A stretch of DNA of 64,000 bases from Bacteroidaceae bacterium (GTDB lineage Bacteria > Bacteroidota > Bacteroidia > Bacteroidales > Bacteroidaceae): the NCBI GenBank assembly GCA_016284045.1, contig JAEEOB010000058.1:1-64000 (forward strand), read 5' to 3'. Below are positions 41,855 to 50,029 of the stretch, piece by piece. Each line of letters begins with the position of its first letter. Position 1 is the first letter of the stretch. A program made the position numbers and the translations under genes. The notes under the pieces were generated by a model. It was given only the letters and a program-made list of their open reading frames with translations, was not told the DNA's origin and did not search any database.

Positions 41855-42907
41855 TAGCTTTCGGTAGAGCTCCACATATTTCTGAACATGCTGACTGTAG
41901 CTGAATGAACGTGCATGACGGCGGACGGCATCCATTCGTATGCTGTCGGAATAAAACTCCTTCAGGTGAACTCTTATATCATCTACCATCGTGGCGGTGC
42001 TCAGATTCTTCCACACAAACGCATGACCACTGCTGATTTCAGGAAGACATGTGAATGATGAGACGAACACCGGCTTGCCAAACTGCATTGCTTCGATTAT
42101 AGGAAGACCGAAACCCTCTCCCTGGCTCGGAAAAAGAAAGGCATCGCAATGGGAATAAAGCCACACTTTCTCCTCCTCGGTAATCTTACCCGTCAGATGC
42201 ACATTCTCTATCCCTTCATGAAGCAGACGTTTGCGGATCAGGCTGCCGGCTTCGAAATGGTCGTCACCGCAGATATACAGCTGATGGCGGGGAAACGACT
42301 TCATTACATCAAGCAACAGATGAAAATTTTTTTTCATTCGGATTTGGCCGAGTGTGAAGAAAAAGGGGGTGCCGTCGGCAAACGCAGGCTGAAGCTGTGG
42401 TTTGTCGGCTATATGCTCCACAGCATCATATATAACTTCCACGGGTTTGCTGCCAAGCGACTTTTTGAAATGTGCCTCAACCTGTTTTCCAACATAGCCT
42501 GAAATGGCAGTTACAATGTCTGCCTTGCGGATACGTTTGCCGAGTACGTAGTTATGCTTCAACTGACGGAGCCAGTTCTTTTCTGTCAGATAGTTCAAAT
42601 CGTGAATGGTCAACACGAATTTTGTGTTCGGACATAGACGGCATACTTTTTGCTGTTGATTCACGGAATGCCAGATATCTACTGTCGGAAGCTTTTGATG
42701 GTCGTGATGCATCTCCCGTGTGTAATTCACGATTTCTGCATGGCAAGATGCATCTGCCACATACGACTCTGGCACAAGAAACACAAACTGAAGATCATTG
42801 AGCTGCAGACTTCCGAAGTGTTTGGCATAGTTGAGGGCTATCTGACCGAAACCGCTTGCTGGATTGCTTAAATTGCGTAGGTCGAGGAGTATTTTTTTCT
42901 TGTTCAT
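41849..42907 (-). CDS. GT4 family glycosyltransferase
   Basis: A 352-residue GT-B retaining glycosyltransferase. The family motif is clear in FPSQGEGFGLPIIEAMQFGKPVFVS, with the donor-binding glutamates, and the GQIRMKKNFHLLLDVM segment preceding it is typical. The ORF track uses a GTG at 42910; I prefer the adjacent ATG at 42907 (MNKKKILLDL). A TAACTTTG promoter element ends only 14 bases upstream, so the mRNA may be almost leaderless. It converges with the GT2 gene, overlapping by six bases. Confidence 0.88.
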   Translation of the reverse strand: MNKKKILLDLRNLSNPASGFGQIALNYAKHFGSLQLNDLQFVFLVPESYVADASCHAEIVNYTREMHHDHQKLPTVDIWHSVNQQQKVCRLCPNTKFVLTIHDLNYLTEKNWLRQLKHNYVLGKRIRKADIVTAISGYVGKQVEAHFKKSLGSKPVEVIYDAVEHIADKPQLQPAFADGTPFFFTLGQIRMKKNFHLLLDVMKSFPRHQLYICGDDHFEAGSLIRKRLLHEGIENVHLTGKITEEEKVWLYSHCDAFLFPSQGEGFGLPIIEAMQFGKPVFVSSFTCLPEISSGHAFVWKNLSTATMVDDIRVHLKEFYSDSIRMDAVRRHARSFSYSQHVQKYVELYRKLL

Positions 42908-42920
42908 CACCTTTTTACCA

Positions 42921-42967
42921 CAAAGTTAGTATATTTTTGCTTAACTCGCAAATTTTGGTTACATTTG
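42921..42967. promoter_or_regulatory. Divergent promoters for the GT4 and LicD genes
   Basis: The minus strand reads TAACTTTG at 42921-42928 (for GT4) and the plus strand reads TACATTTG at 42960-42967 (for LicD). The two -7 elements lie within 47 bases of each other. Confidence 0.65.
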
Positions 42968-42993
42968 CAAATGAATTAAGATAAAACTGCTGA

Positions 42994-43839
42994 ATGATGG
43001 ATGAAAAAAATCACAAATGCACGTTGAGAGAACATCAGCTGTGCATGCTTAAGATTCTCATTGTTGTCGATAAAATCTGCAGGGAGCAAAACATACCTTA
43101 TTTCCTCACTAACGGGACACTTCTGGGAGCTGTAAGGCATAAAGGGTGCATTCCATGGGATGATGATATGGATATAGCCATGCTAAGACCAGATTATGAG
43201 AGGTTTGCTGCCGTCATACAAGGTTTGTTGCCAAAGCCTTATGAGTTTGTCGCACCCTCAACTAGTGACAATTATCCCATGGAGCTGGGAAAAGTAATCG
43301 ACGGAAGCACAACACTCATTGAACGATGGTCGTTCAATCAGCTTGGAGGAGCGTATCTTGACATTTGGCCACTTGATGCCGTTTCTGATAAACGATGGAA
43401 GAGAAGAATACATTTCTCAGCATTCAAAGTGCTCAACAGGTTGATTTATATGAGAAACCGGGACCCTTACAAGCGGGGGCACGGATTATCCTCCTGGATG
43501 CCCAGATTCGTACAGTTTGCATTCAAGAATGCCACATTGCAACGATGGATGCACAAACTGCAGACGGCTTGCGACTTCGAGAAGCACGATAAGATATGTA
43601 TGCTCGACAATGGAGAGAAGAGCATCATCACAAAGGATGTCATTGGAGGAAGGAAAGACGGATATGAGTTCGAGGGACATTTTTTCTACGGACCTGCCGA
43701 CTACGACACATATCTGAGGAAACTATATGGAGAATATATGGAAATCCCGCCAGAAAATAAAAGACGTATCCACAGACCTGACTATATCGATCTGCAACAT
43801 TCGTATCACGACTATCAAGACACAAGAAAATTCAAATGA
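42994..43839 (+). CDS. LicD family phosphotransferase-like protein
   Basis: A 281-residue member of the LicD nucleotidyltransferase-fold family, known from phosphorylcholine transfer onto cell-surface glycans. The core FLTNGTLLGAVRHKGCIPWDDDMDIAML has the catalytic acidic cluster DDDMD at 56-60, and YLDIWPLDAV supplies the later acidic strand. The acceptor is probably LPS or capsule. Its last four bases overlap the start of the following WaaP-like kinase gene, so the two proteins are made together. Confidence 0.87.
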   Translation: MMDEKNHKCTLREHQLCMLKILIVVDKICREQNIPYFLTNGTLLGAVRHKGCIPWDDDMDIAMLRPDYERFAAVIQGLLPKPYEFVAPSTSDNYPMELGKVIDGSTTLIERWSFNQLGGAYLDIWPLDAVSDKRWKRRIHFSAFKVLNRLIYMRNRDPYKRGHGLSSWMPRFVQFAFKNATLQRWMHKLQTACDFEKHDKICMLDNGEKSIITKDVIGGRKDGYEFEGHFFYGPADYDTYLRKLYGEYMEIPPENKRRIHRPDYIDLQHSYHDYQDTRKFK

Positions 43840-44579
43840 ATATCACCATCAACCCAAAATATGAATCACTCTCCCCGTTCATACAGACACTACCGGATGT
43901 GTTTGAGACAACTGGAATCGTGCTTCACAACAAACGGAATGTCGTGAAGCGGTTTGATCTTGAAGGTATGGCTCTTGTGGTGAAAAGATATAAGATACCA
44001 TTGCTTTTCCAGCGAATTGACTACACTTTCTGCAGACCCTCAAAGGCTAAGAGAGCTTATCTGTTTGCGCTCAGACTTATTGAGTTAGGTATCCAGACAC
44101 CAGAACCTATCGCATTTATCGAATGTAAGAAGGGGGGAGTTTTCCGACAGGGATATTTTGTTTCTACTCTAACAGAACATCCGGATGTGAAGTCGAATCT
44201 CAACAGACTCGAAAATGACAAGAAATTCTTCGACAGCCTCATCGACTATTTTATTTTCATCCATGATAAGGGATTTCTGCACGGAGACACAAATCTCACA
44301 AATTTCCTTTTCCATCTTGAAGACGGAGACTATCATTTTGAGGTTATTGACATCAACCGCTCTCATTTTAAGGAGCATCCCTCAAAATCCGACTGCCTGA
44401 ACAACCTCATGCGAATCACACGCGACAGAAATCTTAGCAGGCGCGTTGTCGAAGCATACGCCAACCGACGCGGATGGAACCCAGAGGAAGCTGTAAGCTT
44501 TGTGGCACAACAAATCGATAAATATGAACAGAAACGCAAAGCACGTCAATTCTACAAAGACCATTTCAAACGGAAATAG
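43836..44579 (+). CDS. Lipopolysaccharide kinase-like protein (WaaP/KdkA/InaA family)
   Basis: A 247-residue protein of the small eukaryotic-like kinase group that phosphorylates Kdo or heptose in the LPS core. The ATP lysine is probably K50 in ALVVKRYK; the catalytic loop is FLHGDTNLTNFLF with HGD at 149-151, and the metal Asp is in VIDINRSHF at 172. Together with the coupled LicD gene it suggests a two-step phosphate-containing decoration of a surface glycan. The exact sugar is not known. Confidence 0.82.
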   Translation: MNITINPKYESLSPFIQTLPDVFETTGIVLHNKRNVVKRFDLEGMALVVKRYKIPLLFQRIDYTFCRPSKAKRAYLFALRLIELGIQTPEPIAFIECKKGGVFRQGYFVSTLTEHPDVKSNLNRLENDKKFFDSLIDYFIFIHDKGFLHGDTNLTNFLFHLEDGDYHFEVIDINRSHFKEHPSKSDCLNNLMRITRDRNLSRRVVEAYANRRGWNPEEAVSFVAQQIDKYEQKRKARQFYKDHFKRK

Positions 44580-44714
44580 ATATATTGATGAATTCTCTCG
44601 TTTTCGGGTCTTCTTGTCTTCTTGTCTTCATCAAAATCATACAAACTTGTTTTATTACGATTAAGGACAACGAAAAATATTGCCGTTTTATTTGCAGTTT
44701 TCCTTACATATCAC

Positions 44715-44722
44715 TATATTTG
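44715..44722 (+). promoter_or_regulatory. -7 promoter element for the SanA/YdcF-like gene
   Basis: TATATTTG followed by CA fits TAnnTTTG, 27 bases before the ATG at 44749. TCTTCTTGTCTTCTTGTCTTC lies about 90 bases upstream of it. Confidence 0.65.
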
Positions 44723-44748
44723 CAAAATAAAATATACGAATAAGAGAA

Positions 44749-45339
44749 ATGTTGGTGTTTTTGATTATAATCATATTTTTGCTTGCGGCAGGTGTGGCTT
44801 TCTGTAATTTCTATGTGGCACACAGTGCCATCGGAAAAATTTTTGACAGTGTGGAGCAGATTCCTTTCTATAATGTGGGATTGGTGCTAGGCACTCCTGC
44901 TAAAAGGCAGGACGGTGAGACGAACCCTTATTTCGTTAACAGGATGGACGCTGCGGTGGAATTGCTGCAGAAGAAGAAAATCAGCCGTCTCATTCTTAGC
45001 GGAGGAGTAAGTATCTCAGGTGAGAATGAGCCAAGGGATATGCACCGATATATGCTGGAACATGGGATTGTAGAAGATCTCATTGAAGAGGATTGCTCTG
45101 GCTGGCGAACTTTTGAGTCAATCAAGAATGCACGCGACGGAGGAGTCACACGAATGACCATCATCACGCAGCGCGACCATGCGGAAAGAGCTTTGTTCAT
45201 TGCTAAGAAAATGAAGATGGACTGTGTGGCTTTTGTCGCTAATGGACCGCAGAATGGTAACAAATTCAAAGTCCAGCTACACGAAATAATTGCCAAAGTA
45301 AAAGCGTGTTTTGATGTCATAGGAATCAAAACAGAATAA
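44749..45339 (+). CDS. SanA/YdcF (DUF218) family membrane-anchored protein
   Basis: A 196-residue protein with one N-terminal membrane helix (LVFLIIIIFLLAAGVAFCNFYV) and a DUF218 domain (VGLVLGTPAKRQDGETNPYFVNRMDAAVELL ... LILSGG ... TRMTIITQRDHAERALFIAKKM). The SanA branch affects envelope permeability and vancomycin exclusion in enterobacteria; the chemistry is not established. No terminator or promoter was seen between it and the TerY-C gene 70 bases downstream, so read-through into the signalling island is possible. Confidence 0.82.
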   Translation: MLVFLIIIIFLLAAGVAFCNFYVAHSAIGKIFDSVEQIPFYNVGLVLGTPAKRQDGETNPYFVNRMDAAVELLQKKKISRLILSGGVSISGENEPRDMHRYMLEHGIVEDLIEEDCSGWRTFESIKNARDGGVTRMTIITQRDHAERALFIAKKMKMDCVAFVANGPQNGNKFKVQLHEIIAKVKACFDVIGIKTE

Positions 45340-45408
45340 GACGGGTGATTTCTGAACAAGAAAATTACTGATAACTAACCACTAAAGACTAACAACTAAA
45401 TACTATCT

Positions 45409-45777
45409 ATGAATTTCACTCCAGTAAGTAAAGAGGCTTTTGCTATTTTGGCGGCATGTTCCAGAAGCCGTGAATATTTCGGCATTGCGGTCGATCCGGT
45501 CGGAAAGAGGCAGTTCAAGCTCGTTTGGTCGTTTAAGATGACTAAGGACCAGGCTATCAGAGAAGGAACCGACAAACGTAATGTCCAGGGACAGATAATA
45601 ATCGACCAAAACTTCAATTTTTGTCCTTATTGTGGAGGAAAAATGTTTGCTCAATGTGGAAATTGTGGACACTTCATCTGCTACAATAACGAAACAAACC
45701 AGTGTCCTATCTGTCATATCAGAATTGGAGGCTTCCAGGAAGCATCCGACTTCTCGTTCGGGGGAGGAGGTTTCTAA
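45409..45777 (+). CDS. Stand-alone TerY-C-like metal-binding protein
   Basis: A 122-residue protein with seven cysteines in the C-terminal half: FCPYCGG (C72, C75), AQCGNCGHFIC (C83, C86, C91) and QCPICH (C99, C102). The arrangement, together with the preceding GIAVDPVGKRQFKLVWSF strand region, resembles the TerY-C metal-binding domain that is usually fused behind the vWA domain of TerY proteins. Here it is encoded separately, 1.4 kb before the vWA gene. It ends in a Gly/Phe tail (GGGGF). First gene of the island; an ACTAAAGACTAACAAC spacer precedes its ATG. Assignment is from pattern, not from a search. Confidence 0.65.
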   Translation: MNFTPVSKEAFAILAACSRSREYFGIAVDPVGKRQFKLVWSFKMTKDQAIREGTDKRNVQGQIIIDQNFNFCPYCGGKMFAQCGNCGHFICYNNETNQCPICHIRIGGFQEASDFSFGGGGF

Positions 45778-45839
45778 GTTCAGCACTTTTCTTTACTCGT
45801 TTTATTAAGAACCAACAACTAAAAAACCAACAACTAAAA

Positions 45840-47117
45840 ATGGATTTAAAGAAAGGACAAATCGTACACCTCACTACTGGTGGAATGACTTGCACGGTAA
45901 TCGAAGAATTAGGCCGTGGAGGTCAGGGAACTGTTTATAAAGTAGATCTTGGAGGAAAGAAGATGGCACTTAAGTGGTATCATATCCCTCCTGAAGACAA
46001 ATTCTATAAGAATCTTCAAAAGAACGTCGATGCAGGAGCACCATCGGATGCTTTTATTTGGCCAGAGTTTCTCACAGTTAAGGAAAACGGAAGCTATGGA
46101 TATGTCATGAAGCTCAGGCCATCAGGGTATTATGAGTTCGGACAGTATCTGCTTGCACGCCATCAGATGAAGTCACTTTCTGCAATCTTTGCTGCAGCGA
46201 TGAAGATATGCAACGGATTTAAACTCCTACACAGATTTGGTTACAGCTACCAGGACCTCAACGACGGAAACTTCTTTATCAGGCCTGATGACGGAGATGT
46301 GCTTATCTGCGACAACGACAATGTCTATCCACAGGGGGAGAAGTCGGGAATCATGGGGAAAGCACGCTATATGGCGCCTGAGATTGTGGCGGGAGGTATT
46401 CCCGACAAGTTCAGCGACAGGTATTCACTGACTGTTCTCCTGTTTATGCTCATATATCTCAACCATCCACTTGAGGGGGCAAGAGTAGCAGCATGTCCTT
46501 GTATGACAGAGAACAACGAGAAAAAATTCTACGGAAGCGAGGCTCTTTTCATCTACGACAAAGATAATAATACAAACCTGCCTGTGAGAGGTGTACACAC
46601 AAATGTCATAAGAAGATGGCCTGCCTTTCCACAGCTGCTTCGCGACACGTTTATGGAGCAGCTTAGTCAGGAGAAGCTCAAGAACCCTTCAACAAGACTC
46701 ATAGAACAGGAATGGGAAAAAGTGATTGCCAAGGTCAGAGACACACTTGTGGTGTGTCCTAAATGTAGGCGTGAGACTTTTGTCGATCCAAATCAGAACA
46801 CGGGAAAATGCATAGAGTGTGGAGCGCAGTTTGATATCACTAGAAGGCTTGTCATGGGAGACCGGTCGATGGTGCTCACTTCTGGAACCAATCTCTTTAT
46901 TGATATGGACAACTTGCCCGACATCAAGATTCAGATCAGCTCCACGGGGGAGATGATGCTACAGAATGTGTCAACAAACAGCTGGAGTGTGGAAACGCCT
47001 AGTGGAAAAATAAGAGTTGTTAATGTCAACGACTGCCTACCGGCTCGTCCAGGGCTGAAAATCTCTTTCGGTTCCAGCATTGAGGGAGCTCAAAATGCCA
47101 AAGCTGAGTTAAAGTAG
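45840..47117 (+). CDS. TerY-P-type Ser/Thr protein kinase with zinc ribbon
   Basis: A 425-residue cytoplasmic protein kinase. It has a Gly-rich loop ELGRGGQGTVYKV, the ATP lysine K45 in MALKWY, a catalytic loop YQDLNDGNF (D139, N144; Tyr-Gln replace the usual His-Arg), a DFG-equivalent CDNDN (D158) and APE at 179-181. A zinc ribbon follows (CPKC and CIEC; C306, C309, C324, C327), then a beta-rich C-terminal domain of about 90 residues that may be FHA-like. The ORF track starts at 45702 inside the previous gene; the ATG at 45840, behind a AACCAACAACTAAAAA spacer, is the sensible start. This kinase, vWA and PP2C order is that of the described TerY-P module. Confidence 0.82.
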   Translation: MDLKKGQIVHLTTGGMTCTVIEELGRGGQGTVYKVDLGGKKMALKWYHIPPEDKFYKNLQKNVDAGAPSDAFIWPEFLTVKENGSYGYVMKLRPSGYYEFGQYLLARHQMKSLSAIFAAAMKICNGFKLLHRFGYSYQDLNDGNFFIRPDDGDVLICDNDNVYPQGEKSGIMGKARYMAPEIVAGGIPDKFSDRYSLTVLLFMLIYLNHPLEGARVAACPCMTENNEKKFYGSEALFIYDKDNNTNLPVRGVHTNVIRRWPAFPQLLRDTFMEQLSQEKLKNPSTRLIEQEWEKVIAKVRDTLVVCPKCRRETFVDPNQNTGKCIECGAQFDITRRLVMGDRSMVLTSGTNLFIDMDNLPDIKIQISSTGEMMLQNVSTNSWSVETPSGKIRVVNVNDCLPARPGLKISFGSSIEGAQNAKAELK

Positions 47118-47167
47118 TTGAATAAATATAAAATTTTAATTATGTATTTTAAATAAAATATAACATT

Positions 47168-47902
47168 ATGAGTTTAATTGATGTAGAAAGCGTTCCACGC
47201 AGAACGATGACACTGTTCTTCCTGGCTGATACCTCGGGAAGTATGGAAGGCAATAAAATTGGAGCTTTAAATGATGCTATCTCGAATATTATTCCGATGA
47301 TCAGCGAGATATCAAACACCAATCCAGATGCCGAAATAAAAGTGGCTGCACTAGAATTCTCAAGCGGCACAACTTGGTTATACGACGAGCCAAAGAATGC
47401 AGAAGATTTCATTTGGCAGGATCAGAAGGCTAGCGGACTTACATCACTTGGAGAAGCTTGTATCCAGTTAGAGAAAGTACTACATAGAGATGGATTCATG
47501 AAGTCACCAAGCGGATCATACGCTCCTGCCATAATACTTCTTTCTGATGGAGGAGCTACTGACGACTTCGACAAAGGTATTGAGAAACTGAAGCAGAACA
47601 ACTGGTTTAAGGCGGCTATCAAGATTGCCATCGCTATCGGAGACGATGCCGACAAAGATGAGCTGAAAAAATTCACCGGAAATCTGGAAGCTGTCATTGA
47701 GGTTCATAATATCGAGGCGCTCAAGCAGATTATCAGAATTGTGGCGGTCACTTCCTCACAGATTGGAAGTAAGAGCACGTCGGCAACTGACTCTACAAAG
47801 CAGGAACAGGTGATTGATGAAATCAACCAGCAGATCGATAATGTTGATGGAGCAAATTCTGCTGCCGACCCTTCGAATGCTAGCGATGACTATTGGGATT
47901 AA
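47168..47902 (+). CDS. TerY-like von Willebrand factor A domain protein
   Basis: A 244-residue soluble vWA protein. The metal-ion-dependent adhesion site is intact: DTSGS at 21-25, a Thr in ASGLTSLGEA and the Asp in LLSDGGATDD. In TerY-P systems this protein is thought to bridge partners or sense metal while being controlled by the linked kinase and phosphatase. It lacks the Cys-rich TerY-C tail, which here is a separate gene. The C-terminus (about 200-244) is polar and probably disordered, with Thr/Ser residues that the kinase could modify. Confidence 0.85.
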   Translation: MSLIDVESVPRRTMTLFFLADTSGSMEGNKIGALNDAISNIIPMISEISNTNPDAEIKVAALEFSSGTTWLYDEPKNAEDFIWQDQKASGLTSLGEACIQLEKVLHRDGFMKSPSGSYAPAIILLSDGGATDDFDKGIEKLKQNNWFKAAIKIAIAIGDDADKDELKKFTGNLEAVIEVHNIEALKQIIRIVAVTSSQIGSKSTSATDSTKQEQVIDEINQQIDNVDGANSAADPSNASDDYWD

Positions 47903-47920
47903 GCCTTTTCTTAGTCTTTT

Positions 47921-47982
47921 GTTCTTAGTCTTTAGTTTTTAGTTATTGTGCTCATAATACCTGAAAACTAAAGACTAAGAAC
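47921..47982. repeat. Perfect 19-base inverted repeat between the vWA and PP2C genes
   Basis: GTTCTTAGTCTTTAGTTTT (47921-47939) and its exact reverse complement (47964-47982) flank a 24-base loop. The arms are made of the same ACTAAAGACTAA word found as a spacer elsewhere. It is followed by CTATGTCCTCCATTTTGTG and only later by a T-run, so it could be a weak terminator, an mRNA processing or stability hairpin, or a chance product of two opposed spacer repeats. Confidence 0.7.
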
Positions 47983-48086
47983 TATGTCCTCCATTTTGTG
48001 TTTTTTTATGAAGAAATACAACACCAATTTGTGGAATAAACTACTGATTATAATTATTAATTCTTAATTCTTCATTATCAATTAAT

Positions 48087-49466
48087 ATGACTGCTTGTTT
48101 AGATGTTCATTGTCTTGGAGAGAGCCACAAGGACTCGGGAAAGCCATGCCAGGACTACTCGTTTAGTTGTGTAGATGATGACATGGCCATTGCCATCGTA
48201 TGCGACGGACATGGCGGCGAAAGATATTTCCGGAGTGATGTGGGGGCCCAGGCTGCAACAGAAATCATTGTTGAGGTGGTTCGGTTGTTTGTGCAACAAG
48301 CCGATTCTAAGCTGTTCAAGGGCTCTCCATACACAGCCGAAGGCGTGGTCACAGAGTCCGAAAAGAAGCTTACACCATTGGATGTGAAGTTCAGGCAGAT
48401 GTTCTCTTCCATCATCACTAAATGGAACGAACGGATTGAGCTCCACGCTAAGGAGCATCCATTGACTGAATGGGAGATTGAGCATGTACCAGAGAAATAC
48501 AGGAATGAGTTTCTGGAAAATCTCGAATGTCCTCCTGAATCTTCAACGCTCAACAAGCAGTATGGATGCACACTCATGGCCTATGTCCAGACTGAGGATT
48601 ATTGGTTTGCGTTTCATCTCGGAGATGGAAAGTGTATCTCTTTCCATAAGGACATCAATTTCCACGGACTACAACAAGTGTGGGATGAGCCAATTCCATG
48701 GGATGAACGTTGTTTTCTTAATAAAACCACATCTATCTGTGATTCTGACGCTATCAACGAGTTCAGATATTGCTACGGCAACAACACGGAGACTCCAGTG
48801 GCAGTATTCCTTGGATCAGATGGTATTGACGACACCTATGGAGAGATGGAAAACATCGCAAACTTCTATGTGGAAATACTCAAAATTGTGGCAAAGGACG
48901 GTATTTCAGCGGCAGAACAGCAGCTACGTGACGATCTGCCAATCGTATCCAGAATAGGAAGCAAGGACGATGCATCCGTGGCGGCTATTTTCAACGTCTT
49001 TGCGGTGAAGTCAAATATTGGACATTTCATCCACTTTCAGATGGACTATATGGGGATGCAGGCCCAGGAGCAGGCAAACCGCATCAAGATGCTTCAGCAG
49101 AAGCAACAACAGCTGAAAGAGCAGATGTCCAATTGGAATGCCGACTTAAATAAAGCGAGTATTGAACTGAACTATGCCATGAAAGATTTGCGTAAAGCAT
49201 CCGACCGTCTGGAAATCCTAAGTGGTAAGATATCATTTCTCGCCAAGGAGCATCAGTCGTTCACAGGAAGCGACATGGAGTCTCCAATCGACTATAGTGA
49301 AATCATTGAGCAGGCGAAGGAAACACTTAATTCTAAGATGATTCAAGAAGAGGCAGAGCAGGAATCAGAAACAGTGAATACTGAGGAAGTGACAGACAAT
49401 CAGCAGATGGTTTCATCTTCTGAAGATGAGTTGGCAGGAACGGAAGAAACGAAAATAACATGCTAG
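48087..49466 (+). CDS. PP2C-type protein phosphatase of the TerY-P module
   Basis: A 459-residue cytoplasmic Ser/Thr phosphatase. Metal-binding acids are seen in VCDGHGGERYF (DGHGG at 40-44), GSDGIDD and SKDDASVA, and QDYSFSC supplies the early motif, so it is likely active. After the catalytic domain (to about 310) comes a long coiled coil (RIKMLQQKQQQLKEQMSNW and on) and an acidic Glu/Ser/Thr-rich tail. It pairs with the kinase gene two positions upstream, presumably reversing its phosphorylation. An inverted repeat and a TTAATTCTTCATT spacer lie before it. Confidence 0.85.
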   Translation: MTACLDVHCLGESHKDSGKPCQDYSFSCVDDDMAIAIVCDGHGGERYFRSDVGAQAATEIIVEVVRLFVQQADSKLFKGSPYTAEGVVTESEKKLTPLDVKFRQMFSSIITKWNERIELHAKEHPLTEWEIEHVPEKYRNEFLENLECPPESSTLNKQYGCTLMAYVQTEDYWFAFHLGDGKCISFHKDINFHGLQQVWDEPIPWDERCFLNKTTSICDSDAINEFRYCYGNNTETPVAVFLGSDGIDDTYGEMENIANFYVEILKIVAKDGISAAEQQLRDDLPIVSRIGSKDDASVAAIFNVFAVKSNIGHFIHFQMDYMGMQAQEQANRIKMLQQKQQQLKEQMSNWNADLNKASIELNYAMKDLRKASDRLEILSGKISFLAKEHQSFTGSDMESPIDYSEIIEQAKETLNSKMIQEEAEQESETVNTEEVTDNQQMVSSSEDELAGTEETKITC

Positions 49467-49557
49467 ATTTCGTAGTGGAATGTTTTACATATCTCATTCA
49501 TTAACAACTGGAAACTATTATTTTGTCTGAAAACTTGCTAAAACCGCTGATTTACCT

Positions 49558-49565
49558 TAACTTTG
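49558..49565 (+). promoter_or_regulatory. -7 promoter element for the LytTR gene
   Basis: TAACTTTGCA, 21 bases before the ATG, so the second half of the island has its own promoter. Confidence 0.65.
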
Positions 49566-49585
49566 CATTTTAAGAATTTGAAAAG

Positions 49586-49951
49586 ATGGAAAAATGGATT
49601 TTTTTTCAAAATCGTGACGAATTATTGCGGGTGAATCTCCACAAGGTAGTTTATTTTGAGGCGGATGCTAACTACACAAACATTTACACCGTCAACAATA
49701 TGAAAATCGTTGTGGGGATGAACCTCGGAAACACACAGCAGATGATAAGCAGGCAGGCACCCGACAACATGCCGGTGTTTATGCGTATAGGTAAGAAATA
49801 CATTGTCAACACGTGTTTCATTTGCCAGATACACATCGCTAAACAAAAACTCGTTCTCTCTGATTTTGAGAGATTCGCATTCACTCTGCCAGCTTCCAAG
49901 GAGGCTCTCAAAACAGTCAAAGAAATGTGCATACAGAATCCTCCTCGTTAA
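49586..49951 (+). CDS. Stand-alone LytTR DNA-binding protein
   Basis: A 121-residue protein that is almost only a LytTR domain (RVNLHKVVYFEADANYTNIYTVNNMKIVV ... FMRIGKKYIVNTCFICQIHIAKQKLVLSDFERFAFTLPASKEALKTVKE). It has no receiver domain, so it is not a classical two-component regulator; activity may be set by phosphorylation from the neighbouring kinase, by partner binding, or by its own level. It is the only recognisable DNA-binding protein of the island and is the natural candidate for its regulator. Confidence 0.85.
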   Translation: MEKWIFFQNRDELLRVNLHKVVYFEADANYTNIYTVNNMKIVVGMNLGNTQQMISRQAPDNMPVFMRIGKKYIVNTCFICQIHIAKQKLVLSDFERFAFTLPASKEALKTVKEMCIQNPPR

Positions 49952-50029
49952 ATCACTTTTCCAATAGAATATAAATTCCATTAAAGAATTAAATCAATAA
50001 TTTGAAAAAAAATAACTTCCTTTAATAAA

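Noticed and set aside
45702-45839. N-terminal extension of the kinase ORF
   Set aside because: It overlaps the end of the TerY-C gene in another frame and crosses the spacer repeat; kinase similarity begins after the ATG at 45840.
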